A DNA stretch of 64,000 nucleotides from Cranoglanis bouderius (taxonomy: Eukaryota; Chordata; Actinopteri; Siluriformes; Cranoglanididae). The stretch lies in the NCBI GenBank assembly GCA_023630585.1, contig CM042535.1, forward strand, positions 37,578,301 through 37,642,300, given 5' to 3'. Shown here in pieces: positions 37,440-49,196 of this stretch. Within the stretch, counting starts at the first letter, position 1; each line of letters starts with the position of its first letter. The notes beneath the pieces are model-generated. The model saw only the letters and a list, made by a program, of their open reading frames with translations. It had not been told where the DNA came from and searched no databases. The position numbers and the translations under genes were made by a program.

Positions 37440-39005
37440 TCTCCAAGGGGTTGTCTAATGAGTGCACCTTATGTTGGCAAGGATTTAGCTTTTTTCTCTC
37501 CATATTTCCCATTTAAATCGAATACACGTACGGCATGACCACAATCTCAAATGGTGTGTGAACGTGATATTAAGATTTTCTAAAAGCATTTCTCAAACAT
37601 CTAAAACATGGGTCACTGACAGGGACATTTATAGTAAATAAACTAACGGTATGTGCTGGGATGTGAATAACGTCCCCTGAGTCTTTTATCTTAATAAATG
37701 TTCTATCTACCAGACAAATCTAGATGTGAAATCAAAGTCAGCGCATTCTGAGGTCTCTACTGTCGTTAACCTAATGTTTTCAGCCCGGCTTTGGCTGATG
37801 AATCGGTCGATAAATCAGAGCTGTTTGCGGGGCAGGGCACATGAGCGTGTCGGATAATCAAAGTATGTTTATACGGAGGAGACGAGGGACATTAGCTTCG
37901 ATTATTGCTTACACTGCCTGTGATCATTGGTCTGTGTGTGTGTGAATTGCTCTTGCTCTCAGAATTTAAATTCCACGCCGGTTTATACTGGTTAATACTG
38001 ATCCGATGCTGGTGTATCCAGCCATCATGGCCGAACACGTCTTGGCTAGAGATAGCTGTAAAATATTGTGTACATTTTCCTTGAACCATTCCTTTAAGAG
38101 TAAATAAATAAAGAAGTTACTCTGCCACGAAGGACTCTATTTGGCACCTCTGTTACCTGCGTCAGTTTTAAAGGTTGAGGTCAATCTAGATATCGTCTCT
38201 TAAGCGCTGTGTCCACTTTATCTTTGGTGTGTGAGAGAAGAGGTTATTACCACCTCGCGTCCAACGGTTTGCTGATACGGATCTGAAATTAAACCCACTT
38301 TCACACCGGAAACCTGCCTCCCCCGCTTTCCATTTTGGCCGACACAGGCATTATTCTTGTTCAGGCTCGGCGGAAATTGGCCGCTAGCGCCTCGGAACAA
38401 TTATACTGTCAGCGAGATGTATGTGTCCCTAAACGTCACTCGGTTTAACTGAGGAAGCAAGGTGTAATTCCTACGTCTCTGTGCCTTCGCTCTTTCCGTC
38501 TGAGATCTGTTTTTTTTTTATTTCAACTGCGTGTACTTTTCCACCGATCGATACAGAGACTAATTACAGGAGAACTGAAGCAGAGATGGCTCGGTAAACA
38601 AATACGTGAACTTCCAGTGAAGAGAAATGAGCACTGACATCAGATGGGCTTTGCTATGAGACTGAGTTGGACCAACCAATTAATGACAAACCTGATGCTG
38701 TTAATTAAATCCTGCTTTCCAGGTGTTTTCAACATCTATCATGTACGTAGAGGTCGCTTGCAGTTGACAGCTGGAACTTCACGTTAAAGCGGTTTCCTTG
38801 AAAAAGGGTTTTTGAATAGTTTAAAACAAAAATACATGCTGGTCGAAACTGGTTTATACTGAACGGCGCAGCATCAACTGGATTTGAAATTCATTTGGTG
38901 GGCTGGATTAGAACCTTTATGGGGCCGGACCTGACATGCTGGCCGTATGTTTGAAGCCCCTGTACTAGAATAACATCATCAGTATGTATAGCCATTCAGC
39001 ATCAT
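37440..39005. other. Unique-looking intergenic sequence
   Basis: Little simple repeat content, no gene. Patches near 37,760-37,910 and 38,560-38,760 (with TTAATTAA-type words) look like possible conserved non-coding sequence, judged only by their lack of repeats. Confidence 0.45.
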
Positions 39006-39175
39006 TCAGGGTTCTTGTTCCTCTGAGAGAACCCTGCTAGATCCAGCAAAGAATATTCTTTTCAGAAAAGGTTCCAATTATATAGCTCCAGAGAACCCTT
39101 AGAAAGGATTCCTCAATAGTTAAGGGTTCTTTGCTTCCTTAAGGGTTCTACCTGGAAATCTCTTTGACAGGGAGG
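39005..39175. repeat. Degenerate gggttct/agaaccc repeat
   Basis: Several copies of gagaaccct, agaaccctta, aagggttctt and aaaggttcc in both orientations suggest an old inverted-repeat element. Ends were not resolved. Confidence 0.4.
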
Positions 39176-39309
39176 CGCGCTTGTTTTAAAAGTTCTACAT
39201 TGACAAGCTGACATGTTATTCTACAATAAAGAGTAGAGTAGGGTCTCATCAGACCCAATGTGGCAAACAATAGAGTAACTGCAGGTCACACGTATATATA
39301 TATGCGTAT

Positions 39310-39815
39310 ATAGAACGCAGGTTCTAATGCGTTATCGTTTCTATAGTAACAGCTCATTCTCAGGGACGTGATGGATGGACGATTTGGGACGATCTACCTA
39401 ATCTAAATCTACCTGATAATAATTGGATTAAAAGTGTGTTGATATGGTGAAGTTTTGTGTAAGGAGATGCTTATTTAGCATTTATGGAAGGAGTCTCCAG
39501 TGTCAGCGCTTTGTAACAGTCAGAAGTGAAGTGGTAACTCGAAGTTTTCCAGGGACAGAGGAGTCTGCGCTTTGCGGTTTCTCGGGAACATGACAAGATG
39601 CGACTTCAAGCTATGACTCTTTATAGCTGCTATAACGTAAGTCACTTGTTTGTTTTTTTTTTTTTTGGATGTTCCACAACTTTAAATGTAACTATAAACG
39701 GATAAAAAGTATGACATAATTTTTCGATAAATCATTGTTAAATTGCTGCGGTATGAAAGGAATAAAGCACTTCATGCTGTTATAAGAAAATAATCAGCTT
39801 CGGTTTGGTAAAAGT
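39310..39815 (+). repeat. Dispersed repeat family 2, longest copy
   Basis: Ordered blocks: gttctaatgcgttatcgttt with ctatagtaacagctcattct; ctcgggaacatgacaagatg; tttatagctgctataacgta; atgtaactataaacggataa; ggaataaagcacttcatgct; gaaaataatcagcttcgg. The same blocks recur in order near 47.5 and 57.6 kb, and single ends recur elsewhere. No coding capacity is seen. Confidence 0.7.
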
Positions 39816-41385
39816 TTGCGTCGTTACTGATTCTTTTCCAATAACAGCGCAACACTGAGTGTCTTAATCCTCCCTTAAACTACACAGAGAAGGTTTATTA
39901 TAAATCTGACTGGCCCTTTGAATAAGCGAGCTCTTTCTTTTGCCTTGCCTCAGCATTTCCTACCTCGAGAAGCGTCACACATCACCTCCTAGATTCTTTT
40001 ATAACAGGCTCTAATGAACCTAGAACCAATAATCCCTAATTAGACCTTTTTTTTATTGAAGGTCTGCAGGCTGGGAAACATAATGAGTCCTAATTAGTAG
40101 CACACAGGGATGCTTTCTTAAGGTAAATACAAATAGCGAACGTTCACCTGCCAAGAATCATTCAGTGGTTTTTCAATCCTGTTTCCATAAGCGCTACATA
40201 TTTTTTCCAGCTCATTTTCAGGGCTTAATAATGAGCTAATAAGCAGTGAATCAGATGTTTTAGAACAGTGAAAGGAAAATGCGCGGTGGGATTCAAGACT
40301 CTAAAATGAGTGCCTGATTGCAAATTATTTAGTAATCGTCGCACATTTTGTAGCAGAAACGCAACAAAACACCTGGCATTCGCATTCATGGTTGCATTTG
40401 CTTGGAATTTGTGACTGTTATAAACGATGACACACTATCCAAGCATTATTTGCGTCTAACTGCAAGCCCAGTTGATTCTCCAGCAAACACAGCTGCACAT
40501 TATCAGAGTGTGTAAGACTCCAGCATTTTGGCTTAGGGGGGGGCTTCATTTCCCATAAATCCTCAGCAAACACCGATAAAACCCAGTCAGATGAGCAGAA
40601 TTAGCCAGCTAATTTTGTCTTTTAATTTACACGGAGTAAAAGGTGCCAACGCTCACCAATTACACGCCATTTCCTGGTCGTTTTTTTTTTTTTTTTTTTT
40701 TTAATATTTAAAATGGAGTTATAAGTGTTATTCGAGAGAGGTAAGTATCTCAGACAGATCAAGACTGTGGCATTTAAGTGCCATGCCTTTCAGATAAGAC
40801 TATTATAAAGTGATATTAAGGATTTACGGAGGATGAAATTGGCAATTACAAAATGTAGAACCAGACAATTTATGGCTTCCCCTTCAGAAAAGGTTATAAG
40901 TGGAACCTGTTTAAAAAAGAAAAAAGAAAAAGGAAAGTATTAAACATTCAAAGAACCCACGAACCTTCTTTAAATAAGATTGACAAGATACACTATGCAA
41001 ACAAGAACATCACGAGTAAATTAATGTCAGTTATTTCATTAAATAAATGAAATTAAAATGGTTTTAATGATGTCTGCCTGTTTGAAAAAAAAGAGACATA
41101 AGAATATTCAAAGTGAATATAAGAATTTTTGAATTCTTCAACGTTATTAGATACGACTACTGTAGAGGTCAATATAGGATTGTTTTGAACTGGCAAGCAA
41201 AATGGTAGCTACATGTAGCTATAAAAAAAAAAAAAAACAACTAATACAGATGATATTTCTCAAACAAGACCATAATGATGAAGTCTAATAAAACATCAGA
41301 TGTTCAGGGATAACCATTAACACCATTTCAATATAATATAAATGAAATTATATTAATGTACAGCGGTTAAAAATATCAAATTACC
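39816..41385. other. AT-rich intergenic stretch, no gene seen
   Basis: Mostly unique, with a T run near 40,681-40,702 and an A run near 41,223-41,237. Nothing coding was recognised. Confidence 0.55.
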
Positions 41386-41389
41386 ACAG

Positions 41390-42000
41390 CTGAGAGGAGT
41401 GGGAGGAGCTGACACAGCAAGTGGGTGGATAACCAAGTGGGAGGTGCTTACTCTGGAAGGGGTGGATACCAACAAGTGAGATGTGCTTACATTGCGAGTG
41501 GGTGGACACCAAAAAGTGGGAGGTGCTTACACTGGAAGTGGGTGGATAACCAACAAGTGGGAGGTGCTTAATCTGAAGTGGGTGGATAACCAAGAAGTAC
41601 GAGGTGCTTACTCTGCAGATGGGTGGATAACCAACATGTGGGAGGTGCTTAATCTGGAAGTGGGTGGATAACCAACAAGTAGGAGGTGCTTACTCTGCAG
41701 ATGGGTGGATAACCAACATGTGGGAGGTGCTTAATCTGGAAGTGGGTGGATAACCAACAAGTAGGAGGTGCTTACTCTGCAGATGGGTGGATACCAACAA
41801 GTGGGAGGTGCTTACACTGCAAGTGGGTGGATAACCAACATGTGGGAAGTGCTTAATCTGGAAGTGGGTGGATAACCAACATGTGGGAGGTGCTTAATCT
41901 GGAAGTGGGTGGATAACCAACAAGTACAAGGTGCTTACTCTGCAGATGGGTGGATACCAACAAGTGGGAGGTACTTACTCTGCAAGTGGGTGGTGCTTAA
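41390..42000. repeat. About 41-bp minisatellite (gtgggtggataaccaacaag)
   Basis: Roughly 14 imperfect copies of a unit with agtgggtggataaccaac, aagtgggaggtgctta and ctctgcaga or tctggaa, varying by a few bases in length. A two-unit alternation (ctctgcag versus atctggaa) is visible in the middle. Confidence 0.92.
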
Positions 42001-42094
42001 CTACTGCTTAACTAGCTTCATATTGAATAAGCTAGCCAGCATTATTTACAACACTGAGCTCACTAACCACACCCACTTAGAGGTCTTGCAGCTA

Positions 42095-42270
42095 GTGCTG
42101 GTCTCCAGAAGATTCTATCTTCAGTTCCCCAGTTACTATAGAAACGATAACGTATTAGAACGAGTGCATTAATATAAACCTGATTTGTAGCCTCTCTAAT
42201 GTCAGAGCTGCTGTTAAGCTTCTGACCAATCAGAATCCAGAATTCAACAGTGCTGTGCTATAAATAATAT
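42095..42270 (-). repeat. Dispersed repeat family 2, end fragment
   Basis: Carries gttactatagaaacgataac followed by gcattaatataaacc and, further on, gaccaatcagaatccag. This is the reverse orientation of the left end of the 39.3-kb copy. Confidence 0.6.
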
Positions 42271-42507
42271 TAGATGCTTTATTGTTATGTTTGATGTGAT
42301 CATAACAGGGGCGTTGTGGAAGGATAAAAGAAAGTCCGTTATTTTATTATTTTTTTGATCGCCCCACTAATTAACCCGTGGAAAACACTTCTGTGAGTTA
42401 AAGTGAGTTCCATCGCTGAGCTTTTGCCCCTCACACTGAAGCAGCTACAGCTCCCAGACACTGCTGAGCTTCTGGAGGCTTTATTATCCTTCAGCCTCTT
42501 CACCCTT

Positions 42508-42509
<2 letters not shown>

Positions 42510-42569
<60 letters not shown>

Positions 42570-42629
42570 AGTCACGGTGTCCTTTAAACAAGCTTCTGCT
42601 GACGAATGAAATGGGTGCCATTTCTTTGT

Positions 42630-42681
<52 letters not shown>

Positions 42682-43191
42682 CACCAAAATTATTGGCGCC
42701 CCATCATATACATATTCGGCGTCGTTATTTTGTTGCTCCATCTACAGACAAGTTTTAACCTCCTGGCAGAGGCAACCAGGTTTTCGGCTGAAGTATCTTG
42801 CCACCATCAATCTTTACAAAAGCTCCTGCACTACAAAACAGCCAGATATGACCTCGACCCTCTTAAGACTCTAGATTTGGTCTTGTACCCGATGTGTTCA
42901 ATCTCATATATATATATATATATATATTTTTTTTTTTCCCCCAAAAGATTTTCTGTGACTGTGAGCAACCTAAAAAAAAAAAAAAAAGATTTTCAAAAAG
43001 GTTAGTAATGTTAGTAGCAGTTCCTGCACTGTTTAAGTGTAAATTTTAAATCATATTTATTTTATACATTTTTTATAAGATTCTCTTTCAGGGTGCCAAT
43101 ATTTCTGGACCTGACTGTATATACATTGAGAGCATTGACTGTATATAAAATTATCAAATGATCTGTGGGTCAAAATCGTCTTGGACTCCAT

Positions 43192-43236
<45 letters not shown>

Positions 43237-43327
43237 GTAAAATGTCCAGACACTGAACCGATGGCTCAGACCACCCACTCTGCCCGCTTCCTCAACCCAT
43301 CCCTCTCTCTTGTTTATCCCCCGCCCA

Positions 43328-43402
<75 letters not shown>

Positions 43403-43524
43403 ATCCTATTGCCCTATCGATGAGAGTGAGTGATCTGTCCCGAGGAGAGCAACGGTGTCTGTCACCTTGGCCAGCCGGAGGGCAGGTGATGCTGTCAGAA
43501 CTCTGTGTGTGTGTGTTTGTGTGT

Positions 43525-43612
<88 letters not shown>

Positions 43613-43672
43613 AGGAGGTGTGTGTATGACTCTTTCAGTTTATGTCTAAGAGAATAGAGACAGAAAGAGTCC

Positions 43673-43770
<98 letters not shown>

Positions 43771-43911
43771 TCCAATATCCCCACAGCTGCACTTAAGTTA
43801 CCATCTCCAAGATATAATTGAGCATTTGAAGGTCCTCAGGCAAGGCATATATCACCCAAACACACACACACGCACACGCACACGCACACACACACACACA
43901 CGCACACACAC
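42510..43911. repeat. Strand-alternating (TG)/(CA) microsatellite cluster
   Basis: Tracts: (GT)n 42,510-42,567; (CA)n 42,633-42,678; (AT)n near 42,905-42,930; (GT)n 43,193-43,234; (CA)n 43,329-43,400; (GT)n 43,504-43,567 passing into (GA)n to 43,611; (GT)n 43,674-43,769 (about 48 units); interrupted (CA)n 43,861-43,911. All open frames here are repeat artefacts. Confidence 0.95.
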
Positions 43912-44140
43912 ATGACCTAAAAACAGTCAAAAGGACACAGCTAAAAACAGTCATAGCGGCCATTTTGAATCAGAATCACCTTTCTCCACGGCAGGGGGCG
44001 GAGCTACGTGCTGTGCGTTATGTCAGTTAATAATCACGACATGCCGCACGCTAAATCCGCTAACTGTCTTTTTCCGTCCCATCCACCAGGGACGTCACCT
44101 CCACACGCTGAGTACTAACCGCTTCCTCTACACTCAACAC

Positions 44141-44204
44141 CACTTCCTGTTTACAGACTATATAAAGTCAAACACTTCCTGTTTACAGACTATATAAAGT
44201 CAAA
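44141..44204. repeat. 32-bp tandem duplication with ETS, forkhead and TATA-like words
   Basis: Two adjacent exact 32-bp copies (44,141-44,172 and 44,173-44,204) each contain cacttcctgtttaca and tatataaag. These match ETS (GGAAGT), forkhead (GTAAACA) and TATA-like cores. Function is unproven. Confidence 0.85.
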
Positions 44205-45150
44205 CATTCAGATAACGCGAAGTCTTGCCAACAGTTACTATATGTGTCTGTTCCGACACTGTGTTCGCATTCAGTCACTTCTGGATTTATTTATTTTTCA
44301 TATCGAGTACCCCATCGTAGTACCTCCGAGTACCCTGAGGAGTATGAGTACCCCTATTTAAGAAACATAGCAATAAGGTTAGACTAAGAACATTCCAGAA
44401 ATGTTTTTGTAACGTTTTTGCTTCACAGCGCGAATAGAATGGTGCTTACACAACAATCCCAGTTAAACGGAAACAAAACAAACGTTGCTACAATGTTGTA
44501 GGAATGTTTATAAAGGTTATGTGAGACGCATTCTCAGAACACTTCCTCATACTGTATTCTTGAACATTATGTATTTGTATTCTTGTTCGAACAAGTCCAG
44601 ATTTTTGGTCCTAAACGTTCTCTTTTTGTCCAGAACTCTCCAAGAGCAGGGAGGAGGACGGAGGACGGAAATGTAGCTACAGAACACCGACAGAGCCGTA
44701 AAGCACACCGAGCCTGTAATAAACACACCGCAAGCCCTCGCTGAGGTCACCCTTTTATCTGCCCTCCATGATTACCCAGGCAGCTTATTACCCACCCGGA
44801 CGTTTCTCCTCTCCGTCCCTCCTTCAGAGACGCAGCTCCTGTTTTTAAGACTCTCGGACTCGATCATCAATCAGCCGAGCTCTGGACTGGTGGGGGCTGG
44901 GGATATGAGTTATGAGTTAAATAAAGAGAAACATGAAAATAGGAAAAAAAAAGAGTGAAATTTTCTGAAAGGGAAAGTCTGGAAAGTTCATATCAGTTCG
45001 AGAGTCTTAAGTATTTTCAAGCGGTTAATCAAATAAGAGTTCGGTTATCTGTCGGTTTGAAAGGGCAAAAGTGCAGTTTGGAGGGTGCTGAAGCGTTTTG
45101 GTAACCTCATCTGAGAAAGACGATACAGAGTCACCCCTGCTGAGGGAAAA
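44205..45150. other. Intergenic stretch, no gene seen
   Basis: Mixed unique sequence; no coding frame with a recognisable product. Confidence 0.55.
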
Positions 45151-45154
45151 ACAT

Positions 45155-45415
45155 AGAAACAGAAAGTCTAATGGTTTTAATGGTTATAATGGGAATCGTA
45201 TTGGTTTTAACGGAAACTATAATGGTCCTACTGCTGATGTGTTGGGTTGTATTGGTGGCAGGTTTATGTCTAGTGGAAACCGATACAAACCATTAAATCC
45301 TAGTAGAACATGGCCCAAAACACACTCCATTTGTTAATGGTTTTAATGGTATTTGTAGTGGAAACATTACAATTTCTGTAATGTTTGTTTGTTTTCAGCG
45401 GCGACATCTGACAGG
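45155..45415 (+). repeat. Dispersed repeat family 1, copy B
   Basis: Ordered blocks: ggttttaatggttataatgg, attggttttaacggaaac, tataatggtcctactgctg, attggtggcaggtttatgtc, tagtggaaaccgatacaaac, ending gtttgttttcagcgg. It aligns by eye with copies A and C. Confidence 0.75.
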
Positions 45416-45879
45416 AAATGCCGGTATAAATTTGAACAGTCTGATTACGATTCATATATTTATGTGATTCAGTCCGTGAACTGGCAGACGCCCACGGTTG
45501 GCTAACGTCGCTGTGATTGACAGGGGAGGGTAATGATGCCCCTCCCACCCAGTTTTTGCTCCCTTGAGTCGTGAACGCTTTTCCGTCGTTACCTTAAGAG
45601 TTCAACAAAACAGTTCTTTGGTGCCGACTTATGAAGTAAATCTGACGAGAAACAATTTACGTACTTAAATGATCAGAAAGAAAACGAAAACAAAAAGTCA
45701 CTCAGGCTGGAACGTATAATAGTATAAGGCAGGAGGAAGAAGAAACGCAGATAGAGGAAGAGAGAGTTTGAGAACGATGAGGACGGAGAGACGAAAAAGG
45801 GAAAAGAGAAAACGATTTCGAGGCAGTTTGAGCCAAGGAGAAAAAGACCAATGAGTTGGAGAGATGGAGAAAGAATTAA

Positions 45880-45883
<4 letters not shown>

Positions 45884-45934
<51 letters not shown>

Positions 45935-46047
45935 AGGAAGTGATCACTCCATACAGGCAAAGCAAATTACAGTGAAAAATGACTTGGAGACTGAAGAGCA
46001 GAGAAAAGGAGCTGCAGGGCCTCTTTCCTGCACTGATGTAAACCTCT

Positions 46048-46099
<52 letters not shown>

Positions 46100-46732
46100 A
46101 TCTCTCAGGGAAGATTTAAGTGTACTATTCTAGGTATGATGGCACAGTAGGCGTCTGTCTCTATCACCGAGTGAGAGAGAGAGAAAACACATGACCTTAA
46201 AGAATGAGACGATTGACTGCGAGTGAGAAGAAACAAACTTATTTATAACAACAAGACGCTTCCTCAGAATTATATTGCAACATCTTTTTTCCTTCTTCTC
46301 ATAATGGAAAGAGGTTCTCTGCTTATACGTCTCTTAACAAAATGCCGTAACGAGACAGACGCTGTGACGTCGCCATGGTAACACAATTTAAAATAGTGCA
46401 GCATTTTTAAAACACTGTATATTTGTACTATTATTATATCACGCGACATTTGTGACATATTAGAACATCGTGAGAGCAGCGTTTTTCAGATCCTGAGACC
46501 GGATTTGAGATACGGTGTAAATTTCATAGCTTGAGGCTTCGTGTTTCTGCGCCGCGTTTAGTGCGGAACGTGAATAACACGTGAGTAATAAATCTGACTT
46601 CCTGTTGGCTGTGACTGATTTGACATCTTATTGACCGATACTGATACCGCAGGCAGACTCCTTCCGTCTTATCAGGGAGACTGCTTGGATACGGAGTGTG
46701 TTGTGAGTATAATATTTGCGTAGCGATGTGTC

Positions 46733-46778
<46 letters not shown>

Positions 46779-46883
46779 GGTATTCGTGATGGAGACGCTC
46801 TGGAATCTGAGACACTAACAACTGATTGACCTTTTAAGGCAATTCAGATCTTATCAGGTACCTTTACATGTAGCTTTGATATG

Positions 46884-46936
<53 letters not shown>

Positions 46937-47117
46937 AGTAGTCCAGGTGTGAAGGAGAATGCTGAGAAACCCCTCCCCCCTCCTCCCCCCCAATCCACAC
47001 ACAGTGTTTAATCTGAGAAACAGCAGTGCAGGCATGAAGGTGAAAGCTTCACAAGTGTCCCCGTGAGAATACGTACACCCGAAAAGTTGATTACGCTACA
47101 CCAGCTGCTGTTCTGAG

Positions 47118-47161
<44 letters not shown>
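45884..47161. repeat. (GA)n, (GT)n and (CA)n microsatellites
   Basis: (GA)n 45,884-45,934, within a longer purine-rich stretch from about 45,700; (GT)n 46,050-46,094 and 46,736-46,775; (CA)n 46,889-46,934 and 47,119-47,161. The sequence between is unique and non-coding. Confidence 0.92.
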
Positions 47162-47163
<2 letters not shown>

Positions 47164-47489
47164 TATGGCTACGCTACACAGCCCGAGTGCCCCCTGCTCC
47201 GGAGAAGCTGACAGGATAATTGCCTTCCCGAACACTCGGCTCTGATTGTCTTGTTTTGGCAGGTTGGTGACTAAGGTGTTCAAAACACTGAACATACGCT
47301 AATATTTAATGTATTCCCTCGTGTAGAGCGAGATATAAAACCATTATATGGAAATAACTATTATCGATATTTGAAATAAATATCGTACACGGCGAACTAC
47401 CTCGTTAGGCAGCGCTACGTTTGAACGCCTACGCAAGAAACAACAAACGACAACGACATCAGTGTCCAGATATCGCGTGCGTGAAACAT

Positions 47490-47745
47490 CGGTATAAAAA
47501 GAACGGATCGTTAACGTTTCCATAGTAACGACGTACTTGTACGATGGACAATGGAGAGAAAACAAGAGAGGCTGGAGGAAGGAAGAGAAGGCGCGACTGT
47601 TTATAGCTGCTAAAATGTAAGTGAGAACAGGAACTAACTTGTTTCCAGAGTAACTATAAATGGGTAAAAAGTACAATGTGTCATTCCTCAATAAACAGTA
47701 AATTGCTCCAGATTCAAATAAAACACTTTGTTCTTGCTGAGACCG
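47490..47745 (+). repeat. Dispersed repeat family 2, copy
   Basis: Shares gtttccatagtaac, ctgtttatagctgctaaaat, gtaactataaatgggtaaaa and aataaaacacttt in the same order as the 39.3-kb copy. Confidence 0.65.
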
Positions 47746-48044
47746 GCGTGGCCGTATAAAATGAGTAATAAACTAATAAAAGTAATAAAATGGCCGCCGC
47801 TGTGGCACCAAGTGGTTTCACAATCTGCTTGGCAAAACTTCCTGTCGTTTTTTTTTTTTTTTAAAGATAACATTATCCCTCACTCTGATTCACTTTGATC
47901 ATTGATTATAACAGATTCATATTTCTGTGGTGTATTTTTTTCAAGTGCTATCATGTTACATATTGAGGAGGAACTTCAACTTAAAAAAATCCGCATGTGG
48001 ATTAATACGGTAGCGGCACCCCCCTAAACCTGCACACCGATGGT

Positions 48045-48335
48045 TAACCCTACTGAAAGAAAACGTTAGAAACCATCGCAGAAATTCTAATGGTTACCAT
48101 TACAAACCATCAGCTGTTACCCGTTAAAACGGTTTCCATTACATAGTAGGACGTATTAAAGACGTAGGTCCTTAATGGTTTCCACTCGACATGACATGCC
48201 ACCGATAGGAGGCGACACATTACCAACAGACACCCACGGGGACCATTACAGTCTCCATTAAAGCCAATACAATTCCCATTGTAACCATTAAAACCATTGC
48301 AGATTCTATGAGGGCTTCTATTAATAATCTAGGGG
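48045..48335 (-). repeat. Dispersed repeat family 1, copy C
   Basis: On the minus strand it reads taatagaagccctcatagaa, caatggttttaatggttaca, agactgtaatggtccccgtg, tatcggtggcatgtcatgtc, agctgatggtttgtaatgg and cttttcttt-like sequence ending cagtaggg. It matches the start and end of copy A and the middle of copy B. Confidence 0.78.
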
Positions 48336-48653
48336 CCGTTAAACCGTATATAAGTGAAAAGCACTCAAAAACCTGTTATTTTCGTGATTTTCGTGGCAAA
48401 TATACAGCATTTCAGAGAAGCTGGTCAAAATCAGACACCCATTCACATGGAAGAACAAATTTCTAGCCGTGTAACTCCTTAAAATACTCTATAACTAGCT
48501 TTAACTAGCTGTATGAATAATAAAACCACTCATCATAAACGTATTGTAATGTTCATTATGTGTACACTGGGTGGTGTTATGAACGCTCCGGACCAACAAA
48601 ATCACATCCAGATGATGTGAATTTGTGTATCGGAAACGCACGTGAAGTCCCGT

Positions 48654-48679
48654 GATTACGTCACGTGATTACGTCACGT
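48654..48679. promoter_or_regulatory. Two 13-bp gattacgtcacgt repeats
   Basis: Exact tandem copies at 48,654-48,666 and 48,667-48,679 create TACGTCA half-CRE words and a CACGTG E-box at the junction. No gene is seen nearby, so a role is only possible. Confidence 0.4.
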
Positions 48680-48774
48680 TGCGATTCTTCGGATTTGAAA
48701 AGTAATCGTGTCCTCTCACGAACAACTTAAACCTTAACAGGCGTCTCTTATCAACGATTCCACATCATCGGTTC

Positions 48775-48845
48775 CACGTGCCATGAAAGTCCCTTTGAAT
48801 GAGCTGTTACTATGGAAACAATAACCTATTACTCTAGTATACTCT
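48775..48845 (-). repeat. Dispersed repeat family 2, end fragment
   Basis: Contains aaagtccctttgaatgagct and gttactatggaaacaataac, matching the 59.3-kb fragment almost word for word. Confidence 0.55.
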
Positions 48846-49144
48846 AGCTAGCTTAGTTGTTTTTTTTTTTTCTCACAGCTTTTACGTTCAAGATCCTCCA
48901 GGTTCTTTTAAGTCTAAACGAACGTCCAGTCAGACGGAAACCGCACCGCCACCGGCGCCACAATTCCACCACACACCTCAGCTAATGGAACCTGCACGGG
49001 GCGTGTCGAGCGTGTGGCGTTTCTGCAATGTGCCGTGGATTAAATTAAACTCTTTAACAGTCCGCGGCTCGTTTGAACTCCCGCTGATAAAAGCCGCTCT
49101 AATCTGCCAAGAGCGACCGCTTAGCCTTTCAACTGACACGTTAC

Positions 49145-49196
<52 letters not shown>

